A stretch of 64,000 nt of DNA from Camelus bactrianus (Eukaryota; Chordata; Mammalia; Artiodactyla; Camelidae): assembly GCF_048773025.1 (NCBI RefSeq), contig NC_133566.1:18261001-18325000 (forward strand). The letters are read 5' to 3'. Positions 49,177-60,350 of this stretch are shown here, piece after piece; the first letter of the stretch is position 1; every line of letters starts with the position of its first letter. Made by a program: the position numbers and the translations under genes. A model generated the notes under the pieces. That model was given only the letters and a program-made list of their open reading frames with translations. It was not told the DNA's origin and did not search any database.

Positions 49177-51573
49177 TGTTGCCACCATCCCTTCCCATCC
49201 GATGGCTGCTGGTCTAAGTCCCAGTATGGGCAGGGGGCCTCGCTGGAGGAGGGTGGCTCTGTGGTGGCCCCTGTCCCATGTGTGCTCCTCCCTGGATTCC
49301 TGAGGCCCCAGCTCTTTACAATCGGTCTTCTCTGACATTCACCCAGCCTCTTCCAAATCTGGGAGATGCACGCTGCCTCCCATCTTCCCAAATGCTGTGC
49401 CCAGATAGACCGCTTAGTCTAGCCATCTAGGAGCCACCAGTCATTGCCCTTGTCCCTACTCTCAAGAATCTCAAGAACCAGAAGCTACTTCTTCCCTTTT
49501 CCTCACGTAAGCCACTCCTGACCACAACCCTGAAGTTTTCCAAACTCTCCCGTAAGAGTGGGCCCCAGTCTTCAGGGGCTGTCCATCCACCTGGCATTTA
49601 GTTCCTCTGACCCTCGCACGCAACGTTTACTGCTTCAGGCTCTTAAATACAGGTGACTTGTTTACTAAGCCTTTGATGGGTATTGACTCATCCTCCCAAG
49701 AAGACAGGATGACGACCCATTTTCTTCTTTGATCAGATTATAAGAACAAAAAGGAAACATGATACAAAGTCCAATGCCCTGTGCCTTGTGGGATCTGGGG
49801 TTGTAGAGTAGATGGTTCCTACTTTCTGGAAGGTTCACTGTCTTGAACAGAATGTAAAATGTGTACAGAACAACCATGACACAAATGTAACTCGAATGTG
49901 TTGCTCAGATCCCAAGTCCTCTGGGAGTTCCAAGGAAGATACTGATCAGAGGGATCAAAGCAGCCTAAGGAAAGGGGCAGCAATTAAGCTGGGTATTAGA
50001 TAACTTTCAGAATATTTTAAAAATTTTATAGTATTTAAAGGAAGAAACAGTTGGGATTCCAGACAGGTGCATAAGCAGGAGACAGTGGAGAGACTGTTAT
50101 TAATAAAGATTTTGGGGCCATTCTTGAAACGGCTTTTGTGGAGTGACGCCCTCACTTCCCTTGGGTATATTTCTAAATATGCAAGTATTCAATTGCATAG
50201 GGTTGGTCTTAGTAAACACTAAACATGTTTAGTAAACGGTTTATGGTGATAGTGAATATATTTGCACTGCACCAACTGCGTGTGAAAGTTTCAGTTACTG
50301 TAATCATTCCAGTACTTTGTGTCATCGGACTTTTTATTATATTCATAGCAGTAGATCCTGAAGTGATATTCTTTATATACCTTCAAAATTAGTTTTCATC
50401 AGAGATATGCATCAGAAAATCTCCCCAAGACTTGACAGACTATGAAAACTACAATCACTGCACTGTTACTGGCAAGGTTGTAAATGTTTCTTTAGCTCCG
50501 CGAGGTTCTTGCTTGGTGTTTCCTACATGGATGCAGTCGGATGGTAGCTGGGGTTGGAGGCATCTCCAAGGTAACGCGGTGGATGTGAGCTGGGTGCTCA
50601 TCTAAGGCAGGTAGCCTGTATCTGTGAGTGCTCGGCTCAGCTGTGTGAATCGTGGTACAGCTCCAGTGGCATCTCAACCTTCCCGTTTTGAAGTGGCTCA
50701 GTGCCTGCTGTTCCTCTCCGCTTGCTGTGCAATATTCTAAGTGGTAGAAAAAGTCTGTGCCTTTAACCAAATATTTGACTCAGGTATGGCCGTCGATTGG
50801 TGGAAACTACCAAGTGTTAACAAAACCTCTTCTTTTCCTGTCTCCAGTGCTAAATGGCCATCACAGAGTAGTTTGTGTTTTAAGAATAAACATAATTTAT
50901 TTTACAATATTCTCTATTGAAGAACACCTTTAAAAAGAACTAATCTCTAAAAAAATAAGTAAACATAGGCTTAGAAAATAAAGAGACTGGAAAGAAGACA
51001 GAAACAGAAGAATGCTTACTTCAATTTACCTGAAATTCAGTCCAGGTAAACCCAAGCTACTGTGAGTGACGGCAGAGTGACAGCTTCCTTGCTTGGGGGA
51101 ACCTACTGCTTTGAAAACTGTCAGAAGGAGGCATCCAGAGGGACAATGGGACATATCCTATATTTTTATCCAGAGAGAGATACATGTGGAGCTTAATCAG
51201 TTGGGCATTTAAGATAGTCACCCATTTTTCCTATATGTGTTACATCTCAATTAACATGAAAAAAAGAATGAATCCAGGGTCTTAAAAAAAAAAAAACAGA
51301 ATAAAATTTTAAAAATCAACTATTTATGGAAACTCATCCCCATGAAGGAGAAGTTTAATGTGACTGAGAAAGTTCTAAGAAACCAGAAAAGTGATGGAGA
51401 AAATAGAAGAATATTTCACTGTGTGCCTTTATCCTTTATGCAGCATAGATTTCATTTCCATTGAGGTTGTCGGCTTTTCTTCAACACAGAGACATTTTAT
51501 CTCAGTTTGCTCACAAGAGAGGCTCCTCTGTCGTGCCCCAAGAATCTCCCCACACCGCTGCCCCCACCAGAGC

Positions 51574-51581
51574 ATTTGCAT
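51574..51581 (+). promoter_or_regulatory. Ig octamer ATTTGCAT
   Basis: A perfect octamer 101 bases upstream of the leader ATG. Oct-1/Oct-2 with OCA-B bind this site in kappa V promoters, where it stands in this orientation. Confidence 0.95.
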
Positions 51582-51586
51582 GTGGC

Positions 51587-51596
51587 TCCCTGGGGA
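51587..51596 (+). promoter_or_regulatory. EBF1-type palindrome TCCCTGGGGA
   Basis: It matches TCCCNNGGGA exactly and starts six bases after the octamer. EBF1 sites beside octamers are known from some kappa V promoters and would give B-lineage specificity. The identical arrangement occurs in the second V promoter. Confidence 0.6.
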
Positions 51597-51617
51597 GGAC
51601 CTTCCCTGGCAAGTCCC

Positions 51618-51627
51618 AGATAAAAGC
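51618..51627 (+). promoter_or_regulatory. TATA-like box (agataaaagc)
   Basis: A TATA-like box 37 bases downstream of the octamer and about 55 bases before the ATG, the usual spacing for kappa V promoters, where the box is often a weak variant. Confidence 0.65.
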
Positions 51628-51681
51628 TCAGCTCTAGCCTGGCTTTGACTCATCAGGACGCATCAGTTCCGACTGCTGAAA

Positions 51682-52492
51682 ATGAGGCTCCCTGCTCAGC
51701 TCCTGGGGCTCCTCCTGCTCTGGGTCCCAGGTAAGGATGGAGGGGAGATGAGGAGGGGAATGGGGGTGAGCTCTGGGGGCACCACTGCTCCCTGTGTGCT
51801 CTGTCTGCACATCACATGTGCATAACTGGTCCTGCTGATGGGCGTGTGATGTTTGGATCTGTGAGAGTGAGGAAGGTTCCTGAAGGAACGAGGACTTGTG
51901 CTCTGGTCAGGACTGTGACGGGGGACGTGGGGTGGGGTAGGTGATGTTTACAGGCCACTTTTCTCTCACAGACGTCAGGTTCATTATTGTGGTTGTGCAG
52001 TATTGTTGTATGAATCAAAAGCACAAATAATGAGACTGAAACGAAGTCATATTTTTGATAAAAGTATTTTGATAAAATATTTGGACAAATATTTTGATAA
52101 AATAAATAGGAAATTAGAAACAATGAAACAGGCTGCTACAATTTGTATGTAACTTGGTACTTCTCTGTCATTACTTTAGGGTCCAGTGGGGAAGTTGTGC
52201 TGACCCAGACCCCAGGCTCCCTGTCTGTCACGCCTGGGGAGCCGGCCTCCATCTCCTGCAAGGCTAGTCAGAGCCTCGTACACAGTGATGGAAAGACCTA
52301 TTTGTATTGGCTCCTACAGAAGCCAGGCCAACCCCCACAGCGACTGATCTATCAAGTTTCCAACCGTGGCTCTGGGGTCCCAGACAGGTTCACTGGCAGC
52401 GGGTCAGGGACAGATTTCACCCTGAAAATCAGCGGGGTGAAGGCCGAGGATGCTGGAGTGTATTACTGTGCTCAAGCTACACGTGATCGTCC
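51682..52492 (+). CDS. IGKV2-like: Immunoglobulin kappa variable gene, IGKV2 type, apparently functional
   Basis: It encodes the germline variable part of a kappa light chain, which joins a J-kappa and C-kappa segment to form half the antigen site of a conventional B-cell antibody. Exon 1 (51682-51730, 49 bases) encodes [17 protein letters not shown], almost the human IGKV2 leader, and ends AG|GTAAGG. The intron is 450 bases with acceptor TTTAG. Exon 2 (52180-52492) adds the last leader residues (SSG) and about 100 mature residues starting [20 protein letters not shown]1 has Cys23. CDR1 is [11 protein letters not shown] (11 residues, the IGKV2 length). FR2 has the conserved Trp and [17 protein letters not shown]2 is QVS. 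FR3 ends in AEDAGVYYC (Cys104 at 52467-52469). Germline CDR3 is AQATRDRP. No stop or frameshift is seen. A 12-spacer signal follows directly. The locus subgroup is sure; the official gene number cannot be given. Confidence 0.93.
51731..52179 (+). other. Leader intron of the first V gene
   Basis: A standard GT-AG intron interrupting the leader. It is 57 bases longer than that of the second V gene. An AT-rich part contains three copies of ttttgataaaa at about 52053, 52067 and 52092, which have no counterpart in the other copy. Confidence 0.85.
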
Positions 52493-52520
52493 CACAGTGG
52501 TACAGCCCTGAACACAAACC
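52493..52520 (+). promoter_or_regulatory. 12-spacer recombination signal (V-RSS)
   Basis: Heptamer CACAGTG (52493-52499, consensus), spacer gtacagccctga (12 bases), nonamer ACACAAACC (52512-52520, one change from ACAAAAACC). RAG1/2 would cut before the heptamer and pair it with a 23-spacer J-kappa signal. By recall the spacer is the same as in human IGKV2 genes. Confidence 0.95.
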
Positions 52521-53869
52521 TCCCTGCCTGCAGTGGCCCAGCTGCCCAGTGTGTCGTTTCTCTGGGGGCCTGACAGCAGACTCTCTGAGTCTGTATAAGA
52601 AGAAGATGTTCGACATCCCAGGGGACCAGGTCGCAGCTGAGGGCTCAGGCCACGCGTGCTCCTGCTGCTCCGCAGGTGCAGCCCCGCCAGCGGCACAGCC
52701 TGGTCCCGGCAGAGGCAGCAGGGACCTGAGGGGCCCGGGTCCTGTGAGCCGCCAGTGGTGTGAACGGGAGGCTGAGTGCAGCCCAGCCTCCTCCTCCTGC
52801 CTCGTCTCCTTGTGTCACTGAGACGTATCCAGTCTAACAACCAGACCAACGACCCTGACACGTGGCACCAAAAGTCTAATGCACGTGGGGAGTGAGCAGA
52901 TTGGGGTGTATTTTTCACTGGAAAATATCTGTTAATATCAGTAAATTGGTATTACCCTCTTCTGCAATTTCCTCCTTCTTTCCTAGTTACATGATCTCCT
53001 CCTGTAACCTGTTAGAGAATGTGCTCTACACGCGCTGCGTTCAGGTGACATAAATGAGAATAATCAGTAAAAATATTTAATTTATCAATATTCAAATAGA
53101 CTTTTTGAAATTCATAGCAAGAGAAGATTTCAATGCCAACAGGCTTTGTTTTGCCTCCGTTACATTTTTCTGAGTGAAAAGAGAGATTTTGTCATTTCAA
53201 AAGTGACCTTTGAAAATAAAAGCAAAAAAATGAATGATGGAGGGCATAAAGTTTACCCCGCATACCTGAAAAAAATATCTAAGTGATAGAATATTTTCCT
53301 TTTTACTCCCAATTTGAAAAATATAAAGACTAAGCACTCTAAATACTGCTTTAGCCAAGACAAATTTGATATTCTCATAAGAAAAGTTTTCAAACAATGA
53401 GTAAGTTCATTACAAGTTTGTTATCATTCCCAGCACATGGTCGTTAACTGGAAATAAACCCGAGCAATGTATTTTAATTGGAAGCGTATATAACATGCGT
53501 GCGCTGTGTGCACTCTACGTACAGGAAAGCTCCAGAGTGATAGCGGGCCTGGTAAGGGGTCATTCCACACCCACGTCGTAACACAGGAGGGTGGAATTAC
53601 AAGGATGGATCAGTCAGTGGAACAACATGATCAGACTTCTGGTTAAGAAAATAAAGTATCTTACAGACGATTGCTTATTCTAGAATTGTGGACTCCGTGG
53701 TAAGTGTAGTTAAAATTCGAATGTTTCAACTGCATAAGGTTTGAATGTGTGTGGATTAAGACACATAGAAAGAAGAAGACTGAAACTCTCAAGTAAGGAA
53801 TTTGAGACACATATTACATTACTTAAAAAGAGTAATGCATCACTGAGTTTAAAAGAGAGTGTGGAATGC

Positions 53870-56800
53870 ACTGGGAGAAAAACAAAATGGAAGTGGGGAG
53901 TCACGCTTTGCCAGACTCATCTGATCCCTCACAGGATCCACAGCACCTAGAGACACAGCGTTTCCAGGTGTGAGAGAGGAGACACAACCCAAACCTGACA
54001 AGGAATCCTGCACAACAGTAACATCCCAGAGGGCTTCATCCTCAACAAGGAATGCTGACAAAGCAATGATCTCAGAAAGTGAAGGGGGACTTGGGGAGAA
54101 TCTTGACCCCCAGTCTCTCCCGTGGTGTCTAGCGTCCCTCAGTTCAGACACACAGACATTTTTTTCTCAATTTCATAAAATGTAGCAGAAAACGATCACT
54201 TCATGAGCACTAATTCCCCTGGTAACATAGAAAATTCTTTGATGCCTGCTGGTCCACTGCCACAAATGACCGCAGATGGCAACAGCATCACCATATCCTG
54301 CAGACTCTCCAGGCAGACATGTACTTCTCCTGAGAGTCAGAAACTTGGTTACTGCAAAGACCAAACTGCGTGACAGGTGCAGGCATTTCCCAGATTGCTC
54401 ACTGTGTATAAAGATTAGAGAGCTGGCTAAACATTTCACCCTTAGGTCAAAACCTATTCATTCTTGCTATCCTGGCCACTGTTTCAAAGTATACAGAATA
54501 TCGTAATGGAGAATTTTTTAAATCACCCGAGCTCATTTGTAAGCAGCCTCATTTGTATGATATTGTACTTGGTAAGATCAATGGATTCTCTAGTTACCTG
54601 TCTATTCTTATTTGAATTTCCTCACAAAGTACATTCCTTGATCCACTGGTCTCTCTTAGTTTTCTCTGATTTGGGTAAACCACAGAGTTTGTGAGTCCTT
54701 GGACAGTAACGCCGTCTGAGTCTCAGTGGGCAGGAAAGGCAAAACTCTATCCAGATTAAAGCCAGTCTCAGGAAGGACGCAGCAAACTCCCTTGAGGAGG
54801 GAGTGACGCGGGGAACAAAACCCCACCACGTGGGTGTCTCATCACACAGAACTGACAGCCGGGTACTGGAGGCAAACACCACCAGACAGGCTTTTCTAGT
54901 CACAAACCGCTTACTAACAGCCATTATAGACATCAAAGTACTATCCTCTGACCACAGAGCGAAAATTACAGTAGAAGAACTTCTAACATGTTAACCAGAA
55001 TTTTCAGAAATGAAGACCTGATTGAGATAAAGGGTTGTTTGTTTGGAATTTTTTAGGACTGCAGTGGGGGAAGCAGAAATTGCAGAAGCACTTGAATTGT
55101 GTTCTGTTGGCTTAAATACTGGTGGAAGCTTATAAAGTCTTATAAAGGCAAAAACCTCAAACACCACAGGCAGTTACATAGGTTGATTGTCAAAATTATC
55201 ATTGGAGCTGGCAAGAAGGAAGGGTGCTTGTTAAGAAGGAATTGGTAAAGGTCTGAAATGGCTACATGATTGCAAGAGGGGGGACCTTGAGGCTACAAGG
55301 TTACCGTGAGCACATGACGTCCCAAAACGTGTCCAGCATCCTTGGGGGCTGAGGTTTGACAGCGTTTGGAAAGTTCAGGCTCTCAGTGGTGCAGAAACCT
55401 GTCTGAGACCAGATCCTCACAGGCTGCCCATCTCCATCTTGTGAGCCCGAACTATGATTCCTCCGATGTAATTTCAGCCTGTCATCAATGGCCTTCCTCC
55501 TGCAGTTGACTGTGGTCAAGACTAGGGACCCATGGAGGCCTGGCCCCCACCTGGACCTCATCTGGGCTCTTCTCTGGCAGCATAAGTTACACTTCCTTCA
55601 TGCATTCTTTGCTATTTTCTATTCATTCTGATTTTTTTAACTGAATTTAGGCTATAGAGCATTGCTGTTCACAAATAGAGCAGACGTGGCTGCTGAACAA
55701 AGAATTCCCTACTTTGTTGTGTGTATTTTTTCTCCATCTTTGATCAGTGACATCTCTCAGTCTGTACCTCCTGCCTTCTGCTCTGCCCTTAATCTGTGCA
55801 ACTGCCACAGGGAAGTTCAACACTCACAAGCCCCAGTTCACACAAGGGGACTTTACCCCGTCCCTCCCCAGCCCTATTAAGTACCAACTTTCTGCCTCTC
55901 TCAGCCCCGTCTGGTCCAGCTTGGGGCAACCTTGTTCTACCTGGGGTTTCCTTCTGTGATTCATAAACTTTCTCTCAAATATTTATCTACTTGGAGCATC
56001 AACAGACTCCAGATAACACCTATTAATTAATTCCACCTCTGCTCCCTGGGGTGACTGCATGCACACAGGGAGTAGGCACGTGAAGGGCCAAGAAAAGAAG
56101 GAGTGAAGCCTAGAGAGGTGAGCCCTGCTGAAGTCTCCTTAATGTCCCCGTCAGATTTGCTGTCTCAGAAGCAGCTACTCAGAAGCTAAAAATCTGAAAG
56201 AAAGGTGATGCTGAGAGGCTGAGGCCAAGCAGAGCTTGGGGCAACTTCAAATGGCCAGGGGGAAGCATGAGCCCCAAGGACAGAAAAGAAGGAGGGACCC
56301 TGAGTCACACCAGAGCCCTCAGGCAGGAGGCCCCACTCCGGGAGAAGAGATGAACCCGGAGCAGCAAGGAACCGTCCACCCTGAGGACCAGCCCCCAAGT
56401 AGCGCATCCCTGACTGGATGAAGGTGATAAACACCTAGCGTTTCAGCACCAGCCTCAAAAGTCAATACTTCCCAGAGGATAAAGTCATTCCAGAGCCTAA
56501 ACTCGTCTCTTTCATTTTTAGGGTAAATATGTGTGTTAATCTACCTAAATATTAAGTATATAATGTGCAGCCCCACGTTTATTAAAACACGGAGGCCTGC
56601 AGTATGAAGGGGGAAATAGGCAGTTTAGGAAAGGCAACCGAAATGGAGGAGAAAGGCAGTCAGGACAGATCCAAAGCACGTGCAGACATCGGGGCCATTG
56701 CTTATTATAAGCTTAACATTCCTTGTGACGGGTGTAGGATTTTTCATGAAACAGGAAACTATGAAAGATAAGCAATAAGAATTCGGTACGTAAAGTAACA

Positions 56801-59765
56801 GGAGGTCTGTGAGCTTCCCGCAGCGACGCGGGGGTTATGAGAGGAGTCGGCAGGGATGGGACCTTCTCCCAACACATCTTTCTTCCTTTACACTCTGACA
56901 TGAGGTGGCAGGAATTCTGCGCTGCAGTTACTCAACAAATAAATACACCCCATCCAGAAGAACGAGGAGCAGGAATTTGTGTTCCTTTTTCCTAGGGGAT
57001 ACCTAGGAAATGGAGAGAATCTCCTCGAGCCTGAGCCACACTCTCAGGTGATCCGGCGGGAGCTTGATCAGGCCACGGAGAAAGCTGCTTCCAATACTAC
57101 GTGAAAATCTCTCCTGAGTGTCAGACGTGACCTAATTTAGTGGCAGAATCATTTCACAAACTGTAGGGTCACTGACTGCCAGGTAGAAAGAAGAAACAGC
57201 CATTCATTTTTCAGACCAAAGACTGTGAGAAGTGCTGGACCAGAGGGAGGACTGGGAGAGGCTGGGGGAGGGGAGAGAGAGCTGAAGGAGGAAGGATGCG
57301 CCAAGGGACCTCCCGAAGCCTGAGACACGCAGCTGCAGGAACAAAGGCACAAGTCCTAGTCTGCAGACACTCAGTCAATACAGATTTTAAACAATTTAAA
57401 ATTTTCAGTAAGCATAGGCTTAAAACTTCATTAAAAGGCAGGAGACACTTGGTTTCAGGGAGAATGAAGAGAGTGTCCACATTGTCCATGACCACCGGGT
57501 GGGCACCTGTCTCATGAGCACTAAACTGAGTGAAGTTGAGAACCAACCGGCACTGAGACCTTGAAGACCAGCTTCCCTGTGCAGCCGTCACCCTGTCCTC
57601 CAGGGACAGCCCAGGGCAGCTGTCGGATGCCAGGGGGACAGACTAGAGCCCAGGGTGCTGCACAGATGGGACCAGAGCAACAGAAGTGTGGGGTAAGCAA
57701 GGCCGGCTGAACCCTGGCACCCACGCCCGATGCCGCCCCAGTCGCTCCAGTGCTGATGAGAGAGCCGTGAGCAGCAGATGCCACTGCCGCAGAGCTGGAG
57801 CCCAGACTGCCTGGAAAAACCACAGTTCTTGTGTCACTGAGATCTAACTGCAACAAGGCATCTCTGTGTAAGGTGACAACGCTTTCGGATAGCATCTGGT
57901 AACCAATTATGACCTTTCGTGGGCATCAGGAAAGAAAAGATGTTTGAAAATGTGCAGAGAAGAGCAACATGTTGCCCTAAAAATGATCCTGTCAACCACA
58001 GGAACAAGGCTTCAGGGTGTTTCCCAGCAGGAAGCCGCTGGACATGGCAGGCACCCCGGAGGGGGCTGTGCCTCTGGGAACAACGGCAGCCGTCCAGGCC
58101 GACTCTGAGTATTATTATTGCTGTTAGTATTATTACTGCCACTGCTTAATTCTGTTCGACACTTGCACTGCGCACAGGAACAATCTCACGGCTCTGTCTG
58201 CCGCCCTATCTTCCGGCAGGTCCCATGACTCAGGAAAGCCTCCTGATTACAAACCAGTCCCCTCCATCACTGACGGTCCCAAGTACAGCGTGAGTCTGGG
58301 AAGTCGCTTACAAAGAAAACACACGTTAGAAAGAACTGTGAGAGAGGAGGTCTATCTGGTCAGTGATAGGAGTGGGGACGGGGTCTCTGGAGGGTGTCCA
58401 GTCAGTGATGGGCGTCAGGAGGATGCAGATCCAGGTGCCGCCTCCTCCAGGTGTGACAAGGTGCCAAAGCAAGTGTTCTCACCCAGCGGGCGGCTGTGAC
58501 TTTGACTGTGGACCAGACACACGGTTCCTCACATCTGCAGTCACCTCCTCTATTCAGACAGGGGCCGGCATGGTCCGGATCCCAGCCCCTCAGCAACGAG
58601 GGACACACACTGTCAATAAATAAAGGTCGATAAAAACCGGTTTACTTGCATTTAGACCAGTAGGTGCAGTCAGGCTAGAAAAATGGACAGAAGTGAAATC
58701 CCTCAATAACCAAATTAAAAGTGACAGCCTGTGACTGTTCCTCTTCCTCTGTTGATCCCCTAGGACCTGTGTGACCCCTCAGAGCAGCACGTGTGCCCCA
58801 TGTGATCCGTCCCCAGATGCTGGGCTCCGCCCAGCCCGAGCCCACGGTTGGATCAGACCGAGGCACTTGCGTACAATCAGCCGAATGAACTGGGTCCATA
58901 AACCGACACCCCAACATGGGGTCCTTTGCAGTGGGTCTGTGCAAAGTTTCTCACTCATCATCCCCAGTGTGGAGCCTGGAGGCCCTGCACGTCCCTTCTG
59001 TGCACACAGCCCTCACTGGGACCCTGCACAGTGTAACGGCCCCAGACGCCGCCCTCCCGTGTGGGCTCAGCCTTGTGCTTGGCCGAGCAGCTACTTCCTC
59101 CAGGGAACCAGTGTCAGAGCAGCTGCTCCTCTCAGAGAAGAGCCAGGCTGGGGTGAGGTGGACATGGTGGGGAGCCCCTGCAGGAAGGTGGGGACATCCC
59201 CAGTGTGTCTCAAGCCCAGGAGTCCTGTCACTGGAGAACTTGTGTCTGGACAGCTGGGGAGGGGCTCATGGACAACTCCACCCTGCCTCTCCCCCTCGGC
59301 TCTCAGCACCTCTGAGCCCAGGAGGACCGGCCACCTGCTCTCCAGGCACCAGGAGCACAGGCCTGCCTGCCCTGACATCACTGCCAAATTCATCGTCATT
59401 TGTTCACAGAGAGGGTGGGGGTCCCTGGAGGGGCTGGTCTGTTGGCCTAAGAAAACTGTCTTTCCCTCAGTCTCTCTGGGGCAAAATCCTAGTCTGTTAA
59501 ATGCCTAGTAATTCTAGTATTTACTCTCCTAAAAACTGAAATACATCTGTAGATTAGGAAGCTAAAAACACAAGTGTTTAAATTTCATCTGAGTGTCATG
59601 TAGACAGAGCTTCCAAATTTGTTCATCGAGATCTGTTTCTGAATTTCCTGCCTTTGAGGTTCCTTCAGGTTTCTATGTGCTGCACCCGCCTCAGCTCCGG
59701 CCCCCTGTCCCCGCCTTCCCTGACCCCAGTTTCCCCCCAGCTTAGACATGCTTCTCCCCCAACTC
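53870..59765. other. Spacer between the two kappa V genes
   Basis: No V exon, RSS or other gene is seen in this spacer. Positions 55650-56040 have features that could suit an LTR-type repeat end (a pyrimidine-rich part, then 'cataaactttctctcaaata'), but I cannot place it in a family. Positions 58740-59510 are GC-richer with chance open frames and carry no motif of a known protein. Positions 58105-58145 are TAT-rich. The rest looks unique. Confidence 0.4.
55040..56040. repeat. Possible LTR-type fossil, family unknown
   Basis: A block between two 'tttagg' boundaries, with an internal CT-rich run and a possible poly-A signal region near 55960. It is absent from the homologous flank of the second V gene within this window. 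It is listed only as a possible old LTR-type insertion; I see no internal retroviral part. Confidence 0.2.
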
Positions 59766-60242
59766 TCAGAATGACGGCTTCCTTGGTTGGGGGTAGTTAT
59801 TGACTTGAGAGCGTCAGAGAGAGGCATCTGGAGAGTGGGACAGAGTCTGTATTTTATCCAGATCGGGATAGACGTGGACCTTAATCAGTTGGGCACTTAG
59901 ATGTCAGCCCTTTTTTCCTGTCTTTTTAAATCTCGATTAAAATTAAAAGACCCATTGTCTTTTAACAAGTATTAAAAAACCCCAAAAGTCACTAAATAAT
60001 CATGGTAGCAGCCTTACTAAAAAGAAGTGTAATATGATTAAGAAAGTTCTAAGAAAGTGGAAAACTGATGGAAAAAAGAGGAGGAAACATTCCCCTGTAT
60101 GCCTTTCCCCCTTAGACAGCACAGATTTCATTTTTATTGAGGTTGAAGGTTGTCCGTCCACACCGACATTTCCTGTTACTTTGTTCACAAGAGAGGCTCC
60201 CCACCCCCCTGGCTCTCCCCACAGCGCTGCCCCCACCAGAGC

Positions 60243-60304
60243 ATTTGCATGTGGCTCCCTGGGGAGGACCTTCCCTGGCAAGTCCCAGATAAAAGCTCAG
60301 CTCT
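60243..60304 (+). promoter_or_regulatory. Promoter of the second V gene (octamer, EBF1 palindrome, TATA-like box)
   Basis: Octamer ATTTGCAT at 60243-60250, EBF1-type TCCCTGGGGA at 60256-60265 and a TATA-like agataaaagc at about 60287-60296, with spacing identical to the first V gene. The promoter shows no sign of decay although the gene is broken, so germline transcription is likely. Confidence 0.85.
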
Positions 60305-60350
60305 AGCCTGGCTTTGACTCATCAGGACATATCAGTTCCGACTGCTGAAA

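Larger units (their letters stand above)
46865..51065. other. Intergenic stretch upstream of the V cluster
   Basis: No gene is supported. Positions 47040-47190 are a purine-rich GGAA/GAAG tract. Positions 48055-48190 look like a MER5-type piece ('gatccaggcaatgatctttg', 'ttctaatgtgcaccgaggtt'). Positions 48760-48777 are A-rich. Positions 48955-49060 may be a worn repeat end. Positions 50000-50480 are AT-rich. I searched for other V-exon landmarks (a Cys-Trp-Cys frame, a 'gtattactgt' block, a CACAGTG plus nonamer) and saw none. Confidence 0.45.
51070..53870 (+). repeat. Kappa V duplication block A
   Basis: This block aligns to 59770-62440 in the same orientation. Anchors are 'cttaatcagttgggca' (51192 / 59881), 'ctttgttttgcct' (about 53143 / 61743) and 'ttaagaaaataaa' (53643 / 62221). 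The V-gene offset is 8669 bases. Identity by eye is highest from promoter to about 400 bases past the recombination signal (about 94-95% over the 3' flank) and falls off outward. Confidence 0.85.

Noticed and set aside
52521-52893. Conserved 3' flank of the V genes as an extra exon
   Set aside because: It is highly similar between the copies, but the frames open in both show no Ig or other domain. Shared ancestry of the duplication explains the similarity.
58771-59508. Open frame of about 245 codons between the V genes
   Set aside because: GC-rich chance frame: proline/serine-rich, no domain, overlapping long frames in other phases, and no promoter or splice context.
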